This document shows positions 33,278 to 43,764 of a stretch of 64,000 nt of DNA, one piece after another. The translations under genes and the position numbers were made by a program. Positions within the stretch are counted from its first letter, which is position 1, and the number at the start of each line of letters is the position of its first letter. The notes beneath the pieces were generated by a model. That model worked only from the letters and a program-made list of their open reading frames with translations. It searched no databases and had not been told where the DNA came from. Source of the stretch: Pegoplata infirma (lineage: Eukaryota > Arthropoda > Insecta > Diptera > Anthomyiidae); the NCBI GenBank assembly GCA_963921195.1, contig OY992539.1:96108964-96172963 (forward strand). Direction: 5' to 3'.

Positions 33278-33671
33278 TTTAAATCAGCGACAGGCAAACA
33301 CATACTATTATATTTTGTCTTTGTGTGTGTAACATGTAGCACTCTCACACTCAATGCACTAAAAGAAACTTATAGTAAAAATAAAAATGCATTTATCCAT
33401 TTAAAAAAAAAAGATAATAAATGACATTGGATAAAATTTAGCAATGTAATATTTAGTGAAGAGTGACAAACTAAACATTTTGGTTTACCAAAAAATGTTC
33501 CTTAAACAAGAATTTGACATTAAAATTCTTAATTGATTATTTCTCTAAGTATATTTTAAACAAAAAGAGAGGAGAAAATTGTTTTTTTTTTTGTTTTTGT
33601 TTAATGTGTGAGATCATGTAGGTGTGAGAGCAAAAACGCCGCGTAGTGCTTTTGCCTGTCGCTGATTTAAA
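33278..33671. repeat. MITE, about 394 bp, TTTAAATCAGCGACAGGC ends
   Basis: TTTAAATCAGCGACAGGCAA at the left and TTGCCTGTCGCTGATTTAAA at the right. Subterminal CTCTCACAC repeats lie on both sides. Since the end starts with TTTAA, the duplication could be TTAA or the TTTAAA could be part of the inverted repeat. Confidence 0.75.
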
Positions 33672-34207
33672 TTAACAATGTTGTTTGCTAAATTTCAAGA
33701 AGTGTGTTTGGTAGTGGTAGTTTGGTTGATAGGTCGTTGGTTTGTTCATAAAAAAATGCTTGGGTGTAAAAATTATTGAAGGTCAGTCTTACATTGCACC
33801 CCTCTAGGAGCGACACAAAATGATATCCAAAATCTTTTTGACATAAAAAGATACATCTCAGGGGTTTTGATTATTAATCTGAAATCAGCAGATTTTTCTG
33901 CTAAAACTAGCAGATTTTTCAGCTTAAATCGGCAGATTTTTCTGCTGTCGACAGATTTTCTCATATGGCTCAAAATTAATGTATTTTAAGCAAATTTTTC
34001 TGCTGATTGGACCGAGATTTTATTTTGAGTGTACGTAAAATAACAAAAATATAAAAAAAAAAATTAATTTGAACCATTTTTGAGCAAGTTACAAGTAAAA
34101 GAAGTTTGAGTAAACAAAGAAGATCATTTGTTTTTTTGAAAATTCTATATCCTTTGAACTGGTCATCAAAAAACTTTACCAGAAAGGAGTTCTTAAAAGT
34201 TACTTGT
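33672..34207. other. Minisatellite and unclassified sequence
   Basis: From about 33882 to 34015 there are at least four units around AGCAGATTTTTCTGCT(AAA), with AATCAGCAGA and GGCAGATTTTTCTGCTG variants. The rest is AT-rich. No gene. Confidence 0.55.
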
Positions 34208-34639
34208 AATACCATGGAATTTTTTCTCACCTCTCATCCTGACATATACGAGGTTGAGCTACTTGCGCCTCTCGGAAACTCGGATCATAACCTCATTTCT
34301 GCGTCCTTTTCATATTCGGACCTTCGTAGTGCTTTAAAGCCAGCGACGAAGCGCTCTATATTTGTTTATGAAAAGGGGGGCTGAGTTTTCTTTCAGCATT
34401 TCAACTGGAAACTCTGTTTTCTTGATGACAATGATAATGATAATAAATGTGTTAATGCTGGAAATGAAATTATTAATTCCATCCAAGCAAATTTTAACTT
34501 AACCAAAACATAAGTGCTGGTTTAATCAGACGTGCAGGAATGCATTCAGATCTCTCGAGCTTTCTCAGAGATCGTACTACACGTGTTGTTATAGATGGGT
34601 TCTCATTGGATGAATTTCGGTTAAATTCAGGGGTACCGC

Positions 34640-35464
34640 CAGGGTTGCCAGAATTGTTGGGTACAAAATCGTCAAAAATGTACGATTTTTATAAAAAAAA
34701 ATCGTCAAAATCGTCATCCCATTTGCAAAAATCGTCAAAAAATCGTAAAAATAAAAAAGGTATATTTATCCTTGATTAAAGAGTAATTCTAAGACATTCA
34801 AGCGATGTCCGCCCGTCTGTTGAAGGCATGATGCAGTCCAATTCTAAAAGAGCTAAATCCATACAGTTTGGCACAAATATATCTTATGGCCATTGGATTA
34901 TTCAGTTCGAAAATTGGCAAAATCAGATCAAGAAGAACAAAGTTCCTCCATTTAAAACTAAACCTGCGTCCGACTTTTTTTTACATTTTTTAAGCATATG
35001 AAATAGTTTTATGAAAGAAAAGGTTATGCAGTTAGGTCAAGTTAATTGGAAAATGTTTTTTTTTCTGTGTACCCTTTTTAGTGGAAACTTCTATAAAAAA
35101 ATAATAATGATAAAATTGCATAAATATCATAATAAATCAAAGAAAGGTCCTCCTCAAAGAACTCCCTATAATTTTTTTACATTTTGGAGGGGAACAGATA
35201 ATGTAACACTCTCACTTGTTTCTTTTGTCCCTTTTTGTACAAAAATATTGGTGGATAGTTTTTTTTAACTAAGAATAAGCAAAAAATATTCATTGAATAT
35301 TAAAGTTCTATTAAAAAAATTTTAAAAAGTAGACAAAATTGTCAGGTTTTTGTTATTTTTAAAAATCGTCATTTTTTGGGCAAAAATCGTCAAATCGTCA
35401 TTTTGCTATTTTGGGGAGTAAAAATCGTCAAAATGCAGAGAAATCGTCAAATCTGGCAACAGTG
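34640..35464. mobile_element. hAT-type non-autonomous element, 825 bp, CAGGGTTGCCAG ends
   Basis: Left CAGGGTTGCCAGAATTG, right CAAATCTGGCAACAGTG. A perfect 8-bp duplication GGTACCGC lies at 34632-34639 and 35465-35472, within the RT motif GVP(Q)G, so the empty site is clear. The interior has AAATCGTC repeats at both ends and a DINE-1-like core. Confidence 0.93.
34785..35220 (-). mobile_element. DINE-1-like element inside the hAT element
   Basis: TTCTAAGACATTCAAGCGAT, GTCCGCCCGTCTGTTG core, GATGCAGTCCAATTCTAAAA, ACAGTTTGGCACAAATATAT, TTTTGGAGGGGAACAGATAA and AACACTCTCACTTGTTTC, in the same order as 32145-32708. The left hairpin is missing. Confidence 0.65.
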
Positions 35465-35490
35465 GGTACCGCAAGGTTCTTTCTTTCTAT

Positions 35491-35634
35491 TTTTTATTTT
35501 CTTAATGACCTTCTTAGTCAAACTTCTAATCCTTTCTATTTTTTCGCAGATGACAGAAGCATTTTTTATTTTCTTAAGGACCTTCTTAGTCAAACTTCCA
35601 ATCCTTTCTATTTTTTCGCAGATGACAGAAGCAT
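35491..35634 (+). repeat. 72-bp tandem duplication spanning the RT FADD motif
   Basis: CTTAATGACCTTCTTAGTCA ... TTTTTCGCAGATGACAGAAG is repeated with a 72-base offset (CTTAAGGACCTTCTTAGTCA ...). The 24-codon unit keeps frame. The copies differ at only a few bases. Confidence 0.85.
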
Positions 35635-35705
35635 TTGTCATTCATTTTCCTTTAATCATAGACCAAACCTCACGACCTTTCAGCGATCTCCGAGTGGAGT
35701 ATTGC

Positions 35706-35893
35706 GAATACACAAAAAAAAAATAATAAAAAATTGTGTCCGTTTATGGAATAATACAACCTATAAAGTGTTATTTTATAAATTAACTTAGTTTTTACTT
35801 AAAAAAAACTTAGGTAAATTATGCAATAACCCTTTATAGGTTGTAATTAAACCAAAAACTGGCACAATTTTTTTAATATTTTTTTGTGTGTAC
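35706..35893. repeat. MITE, about 188 bp, ACACAAAAAAA ends
   Basis: ATTGTGTCCGTTTATGGAAT, ACAACCTATAAAGTG at the left are complemented by CCTTTATAGGTTGTAATTAA ... GGCACAATTTTTTTAATATT, TTTTTGTGTG at the right. Two AACTTAGTTTTTAC/AAAAACTTAGGTAA blocks lie in the middle. Confidence 0.75.
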
Positions 35894-35934
35894 ACTCAAA
35901 AAAAAGTGAACTAAAATCTGGGAAAATTCTTCTT

Positions 35935-37160
35935 CTTCTTATTTCCTTTAGCTCCCTGTGGAGCATAGGGCCTCAACCTTATTTTCGCCATTCTCCTCTA
36001 TCTCGAGCGATGATTTTTGCCCTGTTGAAATTGTATCCCATTTTTTTCATATCATCTTCAATAGTTCGTCTCCATGTATGCTTTGGATTTCCTCGTTTCC
36101 TGCTACCTTGCGGGTTCCATTCTAGAGCCTGTCCGGATATTTCTGTTGGTGATTTCCGCAGGGTGTGACCAATCCAATTCCATCGTTTCTTTTTAATTTC
36201 GAGTTGTATTTCAATTTGGTTGCATTTCTCGAGAAGTAATTTGTTGGATATGGTATTTGGCCACCAGATCTTCAAAATTTTCCTGAGGCATTTATTGAGT
36301 TAAAGATACGTAATTTGGTGCGGGTGTAGATTGATGATGACCTCCAGATTTTCCATAGCTGTGAGAAAGCGCCTTGTGCTTTGGATATTCTACTATGGAT
36401 ATCGTTTGCAGCTCCGCCATCTGGGGAAATGACACTCCCGAGGTAGGTGAAGGAGTTCACATTGTCGATAGCATTCTCACCGGCTTTAAAGTTTGCGTCA
36501 GAGTTGGTCGCATTTATTTTTAACGTTTTGGTTTTTGCGGAGTTAATTTTTAAGCCAACACTGTTAGATTCGGTGATAAGGTTGTCAATTTTATCCTGCA
36601 TATCGGCATGCCTTGATGATATCAGGCATATGTCATCTGCATATGCCAAACCTTCAAATTGGCTTTGGAGGTTCCAAGTGATACCACGGTTTTTTCCGTC
36701 TATAGCCCGTGTTAAAACATCGTCCAGCACTATCAGAAATAGTATAGGTGACATGAGGCAGCCCTGTCGAACACCAGAAATGGTGTTGAACTCCGCAGAC
36801 ACAGACTTTAAACAGACTCGACAGTAGAGTTTTATAAGAAAAAATGGGGAAAAACTAAGCGATTTTAGGAGAAAACACAGCGGTGTTTAGTCCGTTTTAC
36901 GCTAACATGGCAACACTTTCTACGACTTAGGAGTGAGTGAAACAACAAAAACCGATCTGGCATCCATTTTTCTTATGGCGCGTTATATCAGTTTTCTCTT
37001 TCTAACCTAATTCGTAGAATAATTTGAAAATATTAACCATATGGTTAAACAATACTTTTTTGACACCTGTCACTTATGTCGAGTCTGTATTAGTCTGTGC
37101 CGCAGATAAGCGACCATTGTACAGAACTCTGCACTTGAAGCCATCTGGGAAAATTAACTT
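35935..37160 (-). pseudogene. RTE-like LINE fragment, RT and C-terminus, broken
   Basis: Reading leftwards: FKCRVLYNGRLSA (37100-37150), split by a MITE (36800-37099), then NTISGVRQGCLMSPILFLIV, the active site GLAYADDICLI (about 36645-36675), and FTYLGSVISPDGG and IWRSSSIYTRTKLRIFNS. After a deletion and frame change at about 36272-36300 comes KRRWNWIGHTLRKSPTEISG and KRGNPKHTWRRTIEDDM. The RWNWIGH/TWRR end is known from RTE-type LINEs. No endonuclease remains. Not functional. Confidence 0.8.
36800..37099. repeat. MITE, 300 bp, CACAGACT ends, 7-bp duplication
   Basis: Left CACAGACTTTAAACAGACTC(GACA), right (TGTC)GAGTCTGTATTAGTCTGTG. CCGCAGA lies at 36793-36799 and 37100-37106. The surrounding RT reading frame gives the empty site, which fixes the duplication at 7 bp. 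Second copy at 40790-41079 in the same orientation. Confidence 0.88.
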
Positions 37161-37671
37161 AATTTTAAGAAAAAGAGGGAATGATTTGGCTCCAAAGGAC
37201 AAAAATAAGGAAAACAAAGTTATTTAATTTTAAGCCAATTTTAACTAGAAAATGGGAAAAATTATATTACACTTTAGTTCATTCACATTTTAAAACTGGA
37301 TTGGGTCTAGAACCTGGACCTATTGGTTCGGACCCCATGGGTCCAGCTCCTTGTTAACTCAAGACCCCGGTCATTTAAGGGTCCCCATAGATTTTGACCC
37401 AAAATGTGTGTCCGTGTCGCTCTAACTTGCTTAGATTTTGAGATACGGTAATAAGGGGCCTGATAGGATCTTGAGAATCTTAAAAACCGGAAAAACTACT
37501 AATCGGAGGTCTTTCGGGTATTTTGCGGAAGTGTTCTACGAGTCAAGAGCTACAAAAATGCCATTGGACCTTTCCTCGTGTTGGCAGTATTTACCGAGAT
37601 ATGTGCATATAGAAGAATTCCAAAATTTTTGACTACAAAAAAACAGTTTTTCGGCCTTACCTATTTTAATT
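37161..37671. other. Unclassified sequence
   Basis: Contains a GGGTCTAGAACCTGGACCTA/GGTTCGGACCCCATGGGTCC stretch and GTCGCTCTAACTTGCTTAGA, the latter similar to 39897-39925 on the far side of the foldback. No gene. Confidence 0.4.
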
Positions 37672-39765
37672 GTCTTAAAAATTGGTATATATGTTCTTCT
37701 GATTTTTGTTAAATTTCGGTTTTTGTTATTTTGTAAAAATTGTGAATGGTTCGCGTTTTATCGCTGTTCAAAGTTGGTATTTTGCAACAATTGTATGATA
37801 AATACACAATGTTTAAATGATCACATCTTTGGAACGCATCATCCGATTGCCACGAAATAAAGCGCAAAATAATGGTTATGTCCTGCACTTAAAACAGAAT
37901 TTTGAAAAAGGATAGGATGCTTTGCAAAAAGGATATTGAATTTAAAAAAATGTCCTTAATTTGCAAATATCTCAAAATGCGTATCTTTAATTTTCCTATA
38001 TTTTTTTGCACTTATAGCCCAAAATGTACTTAACAACATATGCAAATCCCAAATTGGGGTGGCACGCGGTTTTATTATAAACGTGGTTACATGAAACGAC
38101 TTATTGATTTTTGTTAATAATTCTTGTTTACAAATGAAAAACAATTTCTGCGCACTAACCGCGAATAATCTTTTTGTATGTATTTTGGATCGCTAAACTC
38201 AAAAATTTCATTAAAACGACATTTCGCGAATACGTTTTTGTTTAATTAATTTTTAAACGTTTTTTGGAGGTATGTTTACTATTTTGCTTATATCTTAAGT
38301 TCTTTTTATCTGATCTTCTCGCAATAAAAACCAAACTAAAGACAATCAAATTTGCAACAAATCCTACATTCATCATTTTTTCATCAGTTCATAGCTTTAC
38401 GCGCAAACAAATTTTTTAGCGTTATTTGGAGGTATTTTGACTATTTTTCTTATATCTTGAGTTCCGTTTATCTGATGCTTCCGAAATAAGAACCAAATTA
38501 AAGATAATAAAATTTCCAACAAATCCTACATTCATCATTTTTCCATCAGTTCAAAGCTTTCCGTTCAATAGGCAAACATATGACTAAAATACGTTTTTTG
38601 ATTAACAAATCATTTAAAAAAAAGTTTAAGAAATAGAAATCTTTGCAATTAATTACGTCTTTTTATTTATCTGCAAAGCCTGAACATTTAGAAATATAAT
38701 AAAGTTGATTTGATGAAAATCTATAGGTTAACTCCGAAGTTATCACAAATTATTTGAATATACATGATAAAATACAAAAAAAAAATTGGTAATTTTTTAC
38801 GATTTCTGTTTTAAAAATTTTTAAAAAATGAGCTTTGTTAATAAAAAAATAGTTTTTCCTTGTTTGCCTATTGCGCGTAAAGTTATGAACTGATATAAAA
38901 ATAATGAATGAAGGATTTGTTGGAAATTTGATTGTCTTTAATTTGGTTCTTATTGCGAAAAGATCAGATGAATGGAACTCAAGATATAAGAAAAATGGTC
39001 AAAATACCTCCAAATAACGCTAAAAATTTTATTTGCGCGTAAAGCTATGCACTGATGAAAAAATGATGAATGTAGGATTTGTTGGAAATTTGATTATCTT
39101 TAGTTTGGTTTTTATTGCGAGAAGATCAGATAAACAGAACTTAAGATATAAGCAAAGTAGTTAAAATACCTCCAAAAAACGCTAAAAAATTCATTAAACA
39201 AAAATGTATTCGTGAAATGTTGTTTTAATGAAATTTTTGAGTTTAGCGATCAAAAATACATATAAAAAAATTATTCGCGGTTAGTGCGCAGAAATTGTTT
39301 TTCATTTGTAAACGATAGTTATTAACATAAATCAATAAGGCGTTTCATGAAACCGCGTTTACAATTAAACCGCTTATCACCCCAATTTGGGATTTGCATA
39401 TGTTGTTAAGTACATTTTGGGCTATATGTGCAAAAAAATAAAGGAAAATTAAAGATACGCATTTTGAGATATTTGCAAATTAAGGACATTTTTTTAATTT
39501 CAATATCCTTTTTGCTAATCATCCCATCCTTTTTCAAAATTCTGTTTTAAATACAGGACATAACCATTATTTTGCGCTTTATTTCGTGATAATCGGATGA
39601 TGCGTTCCAAAGATACGATCATTTAAACATTATTTATTTCTCATAAAATTGTGGCAAAATACCAACTTTGAACAGCGATAAAACGCGAACCATTCACAAT
39701 TTCGACTAAATAACAAAAACCGAAATTCAATAAAATTCAGAAGAATGGATATGTCAATTTTTGGA
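37672..39765. repeat. Giant foldback element, about 2.1 kb, arms near 0.9 kb
   Basis: TTCGGTTTTTGTTATTT, GAATGGTTCGCGTTTTATCG, AAATAAAGCGCAAAATAATG, CCCAAAATGTACTTAACAAC, TTCTGCGCACTAACCGCGAA on the left all recur in reverse order and complement at 38850-39735. Each arm holds a tandem duplication of about 175 bp (TTGGAGGTATNTTNACTATT ... AATCCTACATTCATCATTTT). The centre is about 38640-38850. Arms differ at scattered bases. No ORF of note. Confidence 0.88.
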
Positions 39766-40399
39766 TAAATTGAACCACCATCGGCTGATTGCCTATGCTA
39801 TTTTAAATGGAACCAGTCTATATAAAATCTCTGGAATTTCAAATTTTTGAAATTCCATATTTTTCTTTGTAGTCTTTCTTTTTAAAATATCATCCGTTTC
39901 GCTCTATCTCGCTTAGTTTTCGAGATATCGCTATTTTGAGTTTTTAACAAAATTCTAAGAAGTTATTTACTAAATTCTCAGAGTTATTAACTAAATTCTA
40001 AGAAATACACTTCCTCAATTCAAAGAAGAAAAATACGACGATGTTTTTTTTTAATAAATTTTAACTAAACTTGAACTAAATTGTTTTTTAAGAAATATGT
40101 CTTAAAAATAAAGATACGATTCTTAGATTTGTGGAAAATTTCTTTGACAGTAAGAATTTTTTTCCTAATATTTCAAAATTCCATTTAAAGAAAACTATGA
40201 ACTACTTATAAGTAAATGAACTAATTTTTTTCCTCATAGTTAAGAAAATTTCTCATATTTTAGTTAAATTTTACTAAATTTTAGGAAAATTCATGATAAA
40301 TTTTCAAAGACATTTTTTCCTTAATTTTAGTTATGTCTTTTTTTCAGTGTAGGGTCGATTTTAATGCTAGTAAGACCCAATGTTGTACGTGGAGCCACA
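39766..40399. other. AT-rich sequence with AACTAAATTCTAAG repeats
   Basis: Between about 39955 and 40330 there are repeated motifs of the type ACTAAATTCTNAGA and TTAGGAAAATT, the last at TTTTTTTCAGTGTAGG. These resemble the ends of a worn MITE. No gene. Confidence 0.45.
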
Positions 40400-41145
40400 G
40401 ACGAATTGTGAAATCATCGTCATCTGTATCCATTGATTGGGTGCATTGAAGACCATCAAGTGCAGTAGGGTATCCAGCTCTATTGACTCATTGGAGCAAC
40501 ATCGGAATGAGGGTTGTGCGTCATTGATTGCATTCAGCAGATAAAGTTGCTACTCAACTGCTCCTCAACATTCTGCTGAACGCCTTTCCAGTAGATCACA
40601 TCCGTTCGTTGTTGACTATCCAATGTATCGCACAAGGCATTTCAGAGAAAATTCGTTTCTCTGTCGAACTAGCCATAAGAGGAATAAACTCCCAGCAGAC
40701 ATCTTCCCAGTCAGTTACAATTGGGAAAAATTCAATTTAAGTGTCCACCTAACCTATTTTCGTTATATCAACAAAATGCCACAGACTATATACTATACAG
40801 ACTCGACAGTAGAGTTTTATAACAAAAAATGGGGAAAAACTAAGCGATTTTAGGAGAAAACAGAGCGGGTTTTTAGCTAGTTTTAAGCTAACATGGCAAC
40901 ACTTTCTATGATTTAGGAGTGAGTGAAACAATAAAAACCGATCTGGCATCAATTTTTCTTATGGCGAGTTATATTAGCTTTCTCTTTCTTACTTAATTCG
41001 TAGAATAATTTGAAAATATTATTATTCAAGATTACTTTTTTGACACCTGCAACTTATGTCGAGTCTGTATTAGTCTGTGTCAATGCATTGCATTAGTAGG
41101 GGGCATCCCCTAAGTGTTGTCTCAAAGTATAAAAAAAGTTTGAGT
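40400..41145 (+). pseudogene. LINE 3' fragment (same family as 44640-47220)
   Basis: GAAGACCATCAAGTGCAGTA, GACTCATTGGAGCAACATCG, TTTCCAGTAGATCACATCCG, ATCTTCCCAGTCAGTTACAA and, after the CACAGACT MITE, GCATTAGTAGGGGGCATCCC. In translation IRFSVELAIRGINSQQTSSQ matches the C-terminus at 44756-44900 of the other copy. Truncated at the 5' side. Confidence 0.75.
40790..41079. repeat. MITE, 290 bp, CACAGACT ends, second copy
   Basis: CACAGACTATATACTATACA(GACTCGACA) and the same right end as 36800-37099; interiors align along their length (GGCAACACTTTCTAYGA, AAAAACCGATCTGGCATC). Flanks AAAATGC and TCAATGC are a likely worn 7-bp duplication. Confidence 0.85.
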
Positions 41146-41986
41146 TGCTATGTCTGGTATCAGTAGTGTTAAAACTACATCAAGAATAAATTATGTAAAG
41201 GAATAACATTTCTTACAATCGGACAACGCTGATGAACTTGGTATGACAATGATGGCGCATTGAAAAATATGTTGTGATAAACAAGAACTGTAATTATAAT
41301 AAAGTGTTTGGTTTTTTTATATTTAAAAAAAAATCTTTGTTTGCTAATTTTTTAAATTGTTTTGAAAACAATTTGTTTTTAATTATAAAATTCCACTGTT
41401 GGTTTTGGTTTGGTTATTCATGACGCAAACGGAAAGAAGCTCTTTAACCAGTTGATTTTTTTTATCATCATTAAAATTCCACATTACCAAAAATATTTCC
41501 GTCCGAACTGAATTCCAAAACATACGAGATTATTTTAAACCTTTAACGTTGGCTACCACGTCATATATTCAATACCAATAATACCAATGATGATGATGAT
41601 GATTTCAATTATTTGATCTACTTTACAAGTGGCACAAATTCTCAAAAAAAAAAAATTGTACTACATATTTACTATGTCATATCGTATCATAATACCACAT
41701 GACCATAATTCAATTGGTGCCTCCTTTCCGTATTGGTGGCTTCTTTCCGCATTTAGCCTGATCATTGATTGATCAGTTTAACGTCATAATCGAAAGTATG
41801 CAGTGTTTGTTTTTTTCACCAGCTGGCCACTAAATGATACTGACTACGACTACCGGTGGTGCTGCTGTTTGTTGCTGCCAGTGTAGCCAGAAATGGGGAT
41901 TTGTTTTCTAAAATAGGGAGTTCCACTAAGAATTGAGAAACGATATTCGTGGAGAGGGATTTTCAAATGCACGTAGCTAGAGTTGT
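41146..41986. other. Unclassified, comparatively unique sequence
   Basis: Includes a GATGATGATGATG run near 41590 and CACCAGCTGGCCAC near 41818. No gene or element ends recognised. Confidence 0.4.
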
Positions 41987-42034
41987 GTTTATACCAGTGG
42001 TCGGCAGAAAGAGAGATTATGAATGCATTGGTAT

Positions 42035-42798
42035 CAGAGATGCCAACTATTTGAGAGCAAAACGCGCACAAAAATTTTATAAACGGGTAAAAACGCGTAA
42101 ATTTGTTTGAAAAAAGGGTAAAAAAGCACTGGACAGTTTTTGTAAATAGATAACAAAAATAGATAACAAATAGTAGTAATATTTTTATTCAAACAAAATT
42201 TTTGATAAGTTTGTTGGTTAAAATTTTTGAGCAACCGATATAAATCGTTTTACAATTTTACATGGTCTGCATTTTCCGCTTCTAAAGCCAAGTTTAGTCT
42301 TTGAACTTCTCCCAGAACAGAATTCAAATATTAAGCCAAAATAAAAAAACCTACAAAGAATGGCGTTTTTTTTAGAAGTTGGTTTAGTTCTTCAAGGGAA
42401 AACATTTTCCCCTTAGTCCGATTTGCCCATTTTTTCCGAAGTTAATACGACCAATGGTCATTGACCATAATAATATATTCGTTCCATATTTTAGTTTGAA
42501 CTGCATACTGCTTTTCACAGACAGACAGACGGACATTCAAAAATGTCTTTGAATCGATCATAAATCAAATATACTTTGTGAAGTCTCCGACTAATACTTC
42601 GATACGTTACACTCGAAATATACTTTGTTTGGAGGCTATAAAAATTTATTTTAAAAAGCACTAAAAGCACCAACTGAAAATATATAAAGCACCAATTTAG
42701 TGCGTTTTTCTAATTTCGCACTAGGCCAAACATTTTCGAGTTTTGACACATCAAAAAGCACTAGATCTAGCGCGAAAAGCACTAAGTTGGCATCCCTG
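42035..42798. mobile_element. hAT-type element, 764 bp, CAGAGATGCCAACT ends, nested in another hAT
   Basis: Left CAGAGATGCCAACTATTTG, right CTAAGTTGGCATCCCTG. A perfect 8-bp duplication ATTGGTAT lies at 42027-42034 and 42799-42806. Subterminal AAAAGCACTAAAAGCAC and AAACGCG repeats. Carries a DINE-1-like core. Confidence 0.92.
42360..42645 (+). mobile_element. DINE-1-like element inside the nested hAT
   Basis: GAAGTTGGTTTAGTTCTTCA, CCTTAGTCCGATTTGCCCAT, TTTGAACTGCATACTGC, an ACAGACAGACAGACGGACAT core, CTTCGATACGTTACACTCGA, and TTTGGAGGCTATAAAAA. Short subfamily, diverged. Confidence 0.65.
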
Positions 42799-43080
42799 AT
42801 TGGTATATGAAAATAAACATGCATGTGTTAGTGTATTTCTCAAACAAAGCGACATCAACCTGCTTGTTGTTGTATTTTAATGCTCTTAGTTGTGAATTTT
42901 GTTGACATTCGTGTTGAATACATGTAAATAGCCGAATGCGTTCGGGATCCATGTGCAATTGATGCCGACCACTGGTTTATACTACCCATTTACATATGTA
43001 ATTTGTAAAAGATCTTTTGTAATTTGAAGATACCATTCGTTATTCAAAGATTCTACTTGTAATTCGTTATTCCAATTGTA

Positions 43081-43674
43081 CACTCAAAAAAAAAAACTGT
43101 AAAGTTAGCAAAAAATTTAGTTAAATTTAACTAAAAAAACACCTGATTTTGAACCTACTAAATTTCTAGTTAATTTAACAAAAAATATTTAGTTAACTTT
43201 TCGTAGAATGAATGTAACAAAAAAACCGTAATTTTAACTAAAAATTCAGCTGAAAATTTTGTAACATTTTTTATAAGTTGAATTCAGCTAAACTTTTTGT
43301 AAAAAAATTTAAGTTTGTTAAATATTGGTTTTAAACACTAACACTTCACTTTTTTTTTTCTTATTTTTTTCACAGCTTAAGTAGGACTTATGAGATTTGC
43401 ATAGGAGGCTATACAAGAAATGTTTAAAATTTTTCACTTGACAAAAATGTTACAAAAATTCAGCAAATTAATTAGTAAAAATTCGTAAACTCAGTTTTAA
43501 AGTCAACAAAAAAAATTAATTCAAAATTTGTACAAAACTAGTATTTTCGTAAATTGAACTTAACTAAAAAAAGTAGTTAAAACGCTGATTTTAACTAAAA
43601 ATTCGCTAAAAAGCCAGTAAACTCGAGTTAACAAAAAAAATTTTGTTAACTTTACAGTTTTATTTTTTTGAGTG
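43081..43674. repeat. MITE, 594 bp, CACTCAAAAAAA ends, TA duplication
   Basis: CACTCAAAAAAAAAAACTGT(AAAGTTAGC) and (GTTAACTTTACAG)TTTTATTTTTTTGAGTG. TA at 43079-43080 and 43675-43676. It splits an AATTGTAATTCGTAAAA minisatellite (43010-43078 and 43677-43770) whose unit restores across the site. The interior has TAGTTAAATTTAACTAAA repeats. Confidence 0.88.
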
Positions 43675-43764
43675 TAGTTCGTAAAATACCAATTGTAATT
43701 TCTAAAAGATCAATCGTAGTTCGATAAAAACAAATTTTATTCGACAAAGATTAATTGTAATTCG

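Larger units (their letters stand above)
34208..35700 (+). pseudogene. Non-LTR retrotransposon fragment (endonuclease end and RT), interrupted
   Basis: The endonuclease C-terminus reads FFLTSHPDIYEVELLAPLGN then SDHNLIS (34215-34310), the SDH motif of AP-endonuclease-type LINEs. After a stop and a gap comes RT sequence: SSFLRDRTTRVVIDGF and RLNSGVPPG (34548-34641). Past the hAT insert (34640-35464), RT resumes and carries FFADD, a form of the YADD active site. A 72-bp in-frame duplication repeats the FADD segment. Strongly deleted and not functional. CR1/Jockey-like group, clade uncertain. Confidence 0.75.
41995..42974. mobile_element. hAT-type element, CAGTGGTCGGCA ends, interrupted
   Basis: Left CAGTGGTCGGCA, right TGCCGACCACTG. 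A perfect 8-bp duplication GTTTATAC lies at 41987-41994 and 42975-42982. Without the inner element it is about 210 bp. Confidence 0.92.
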
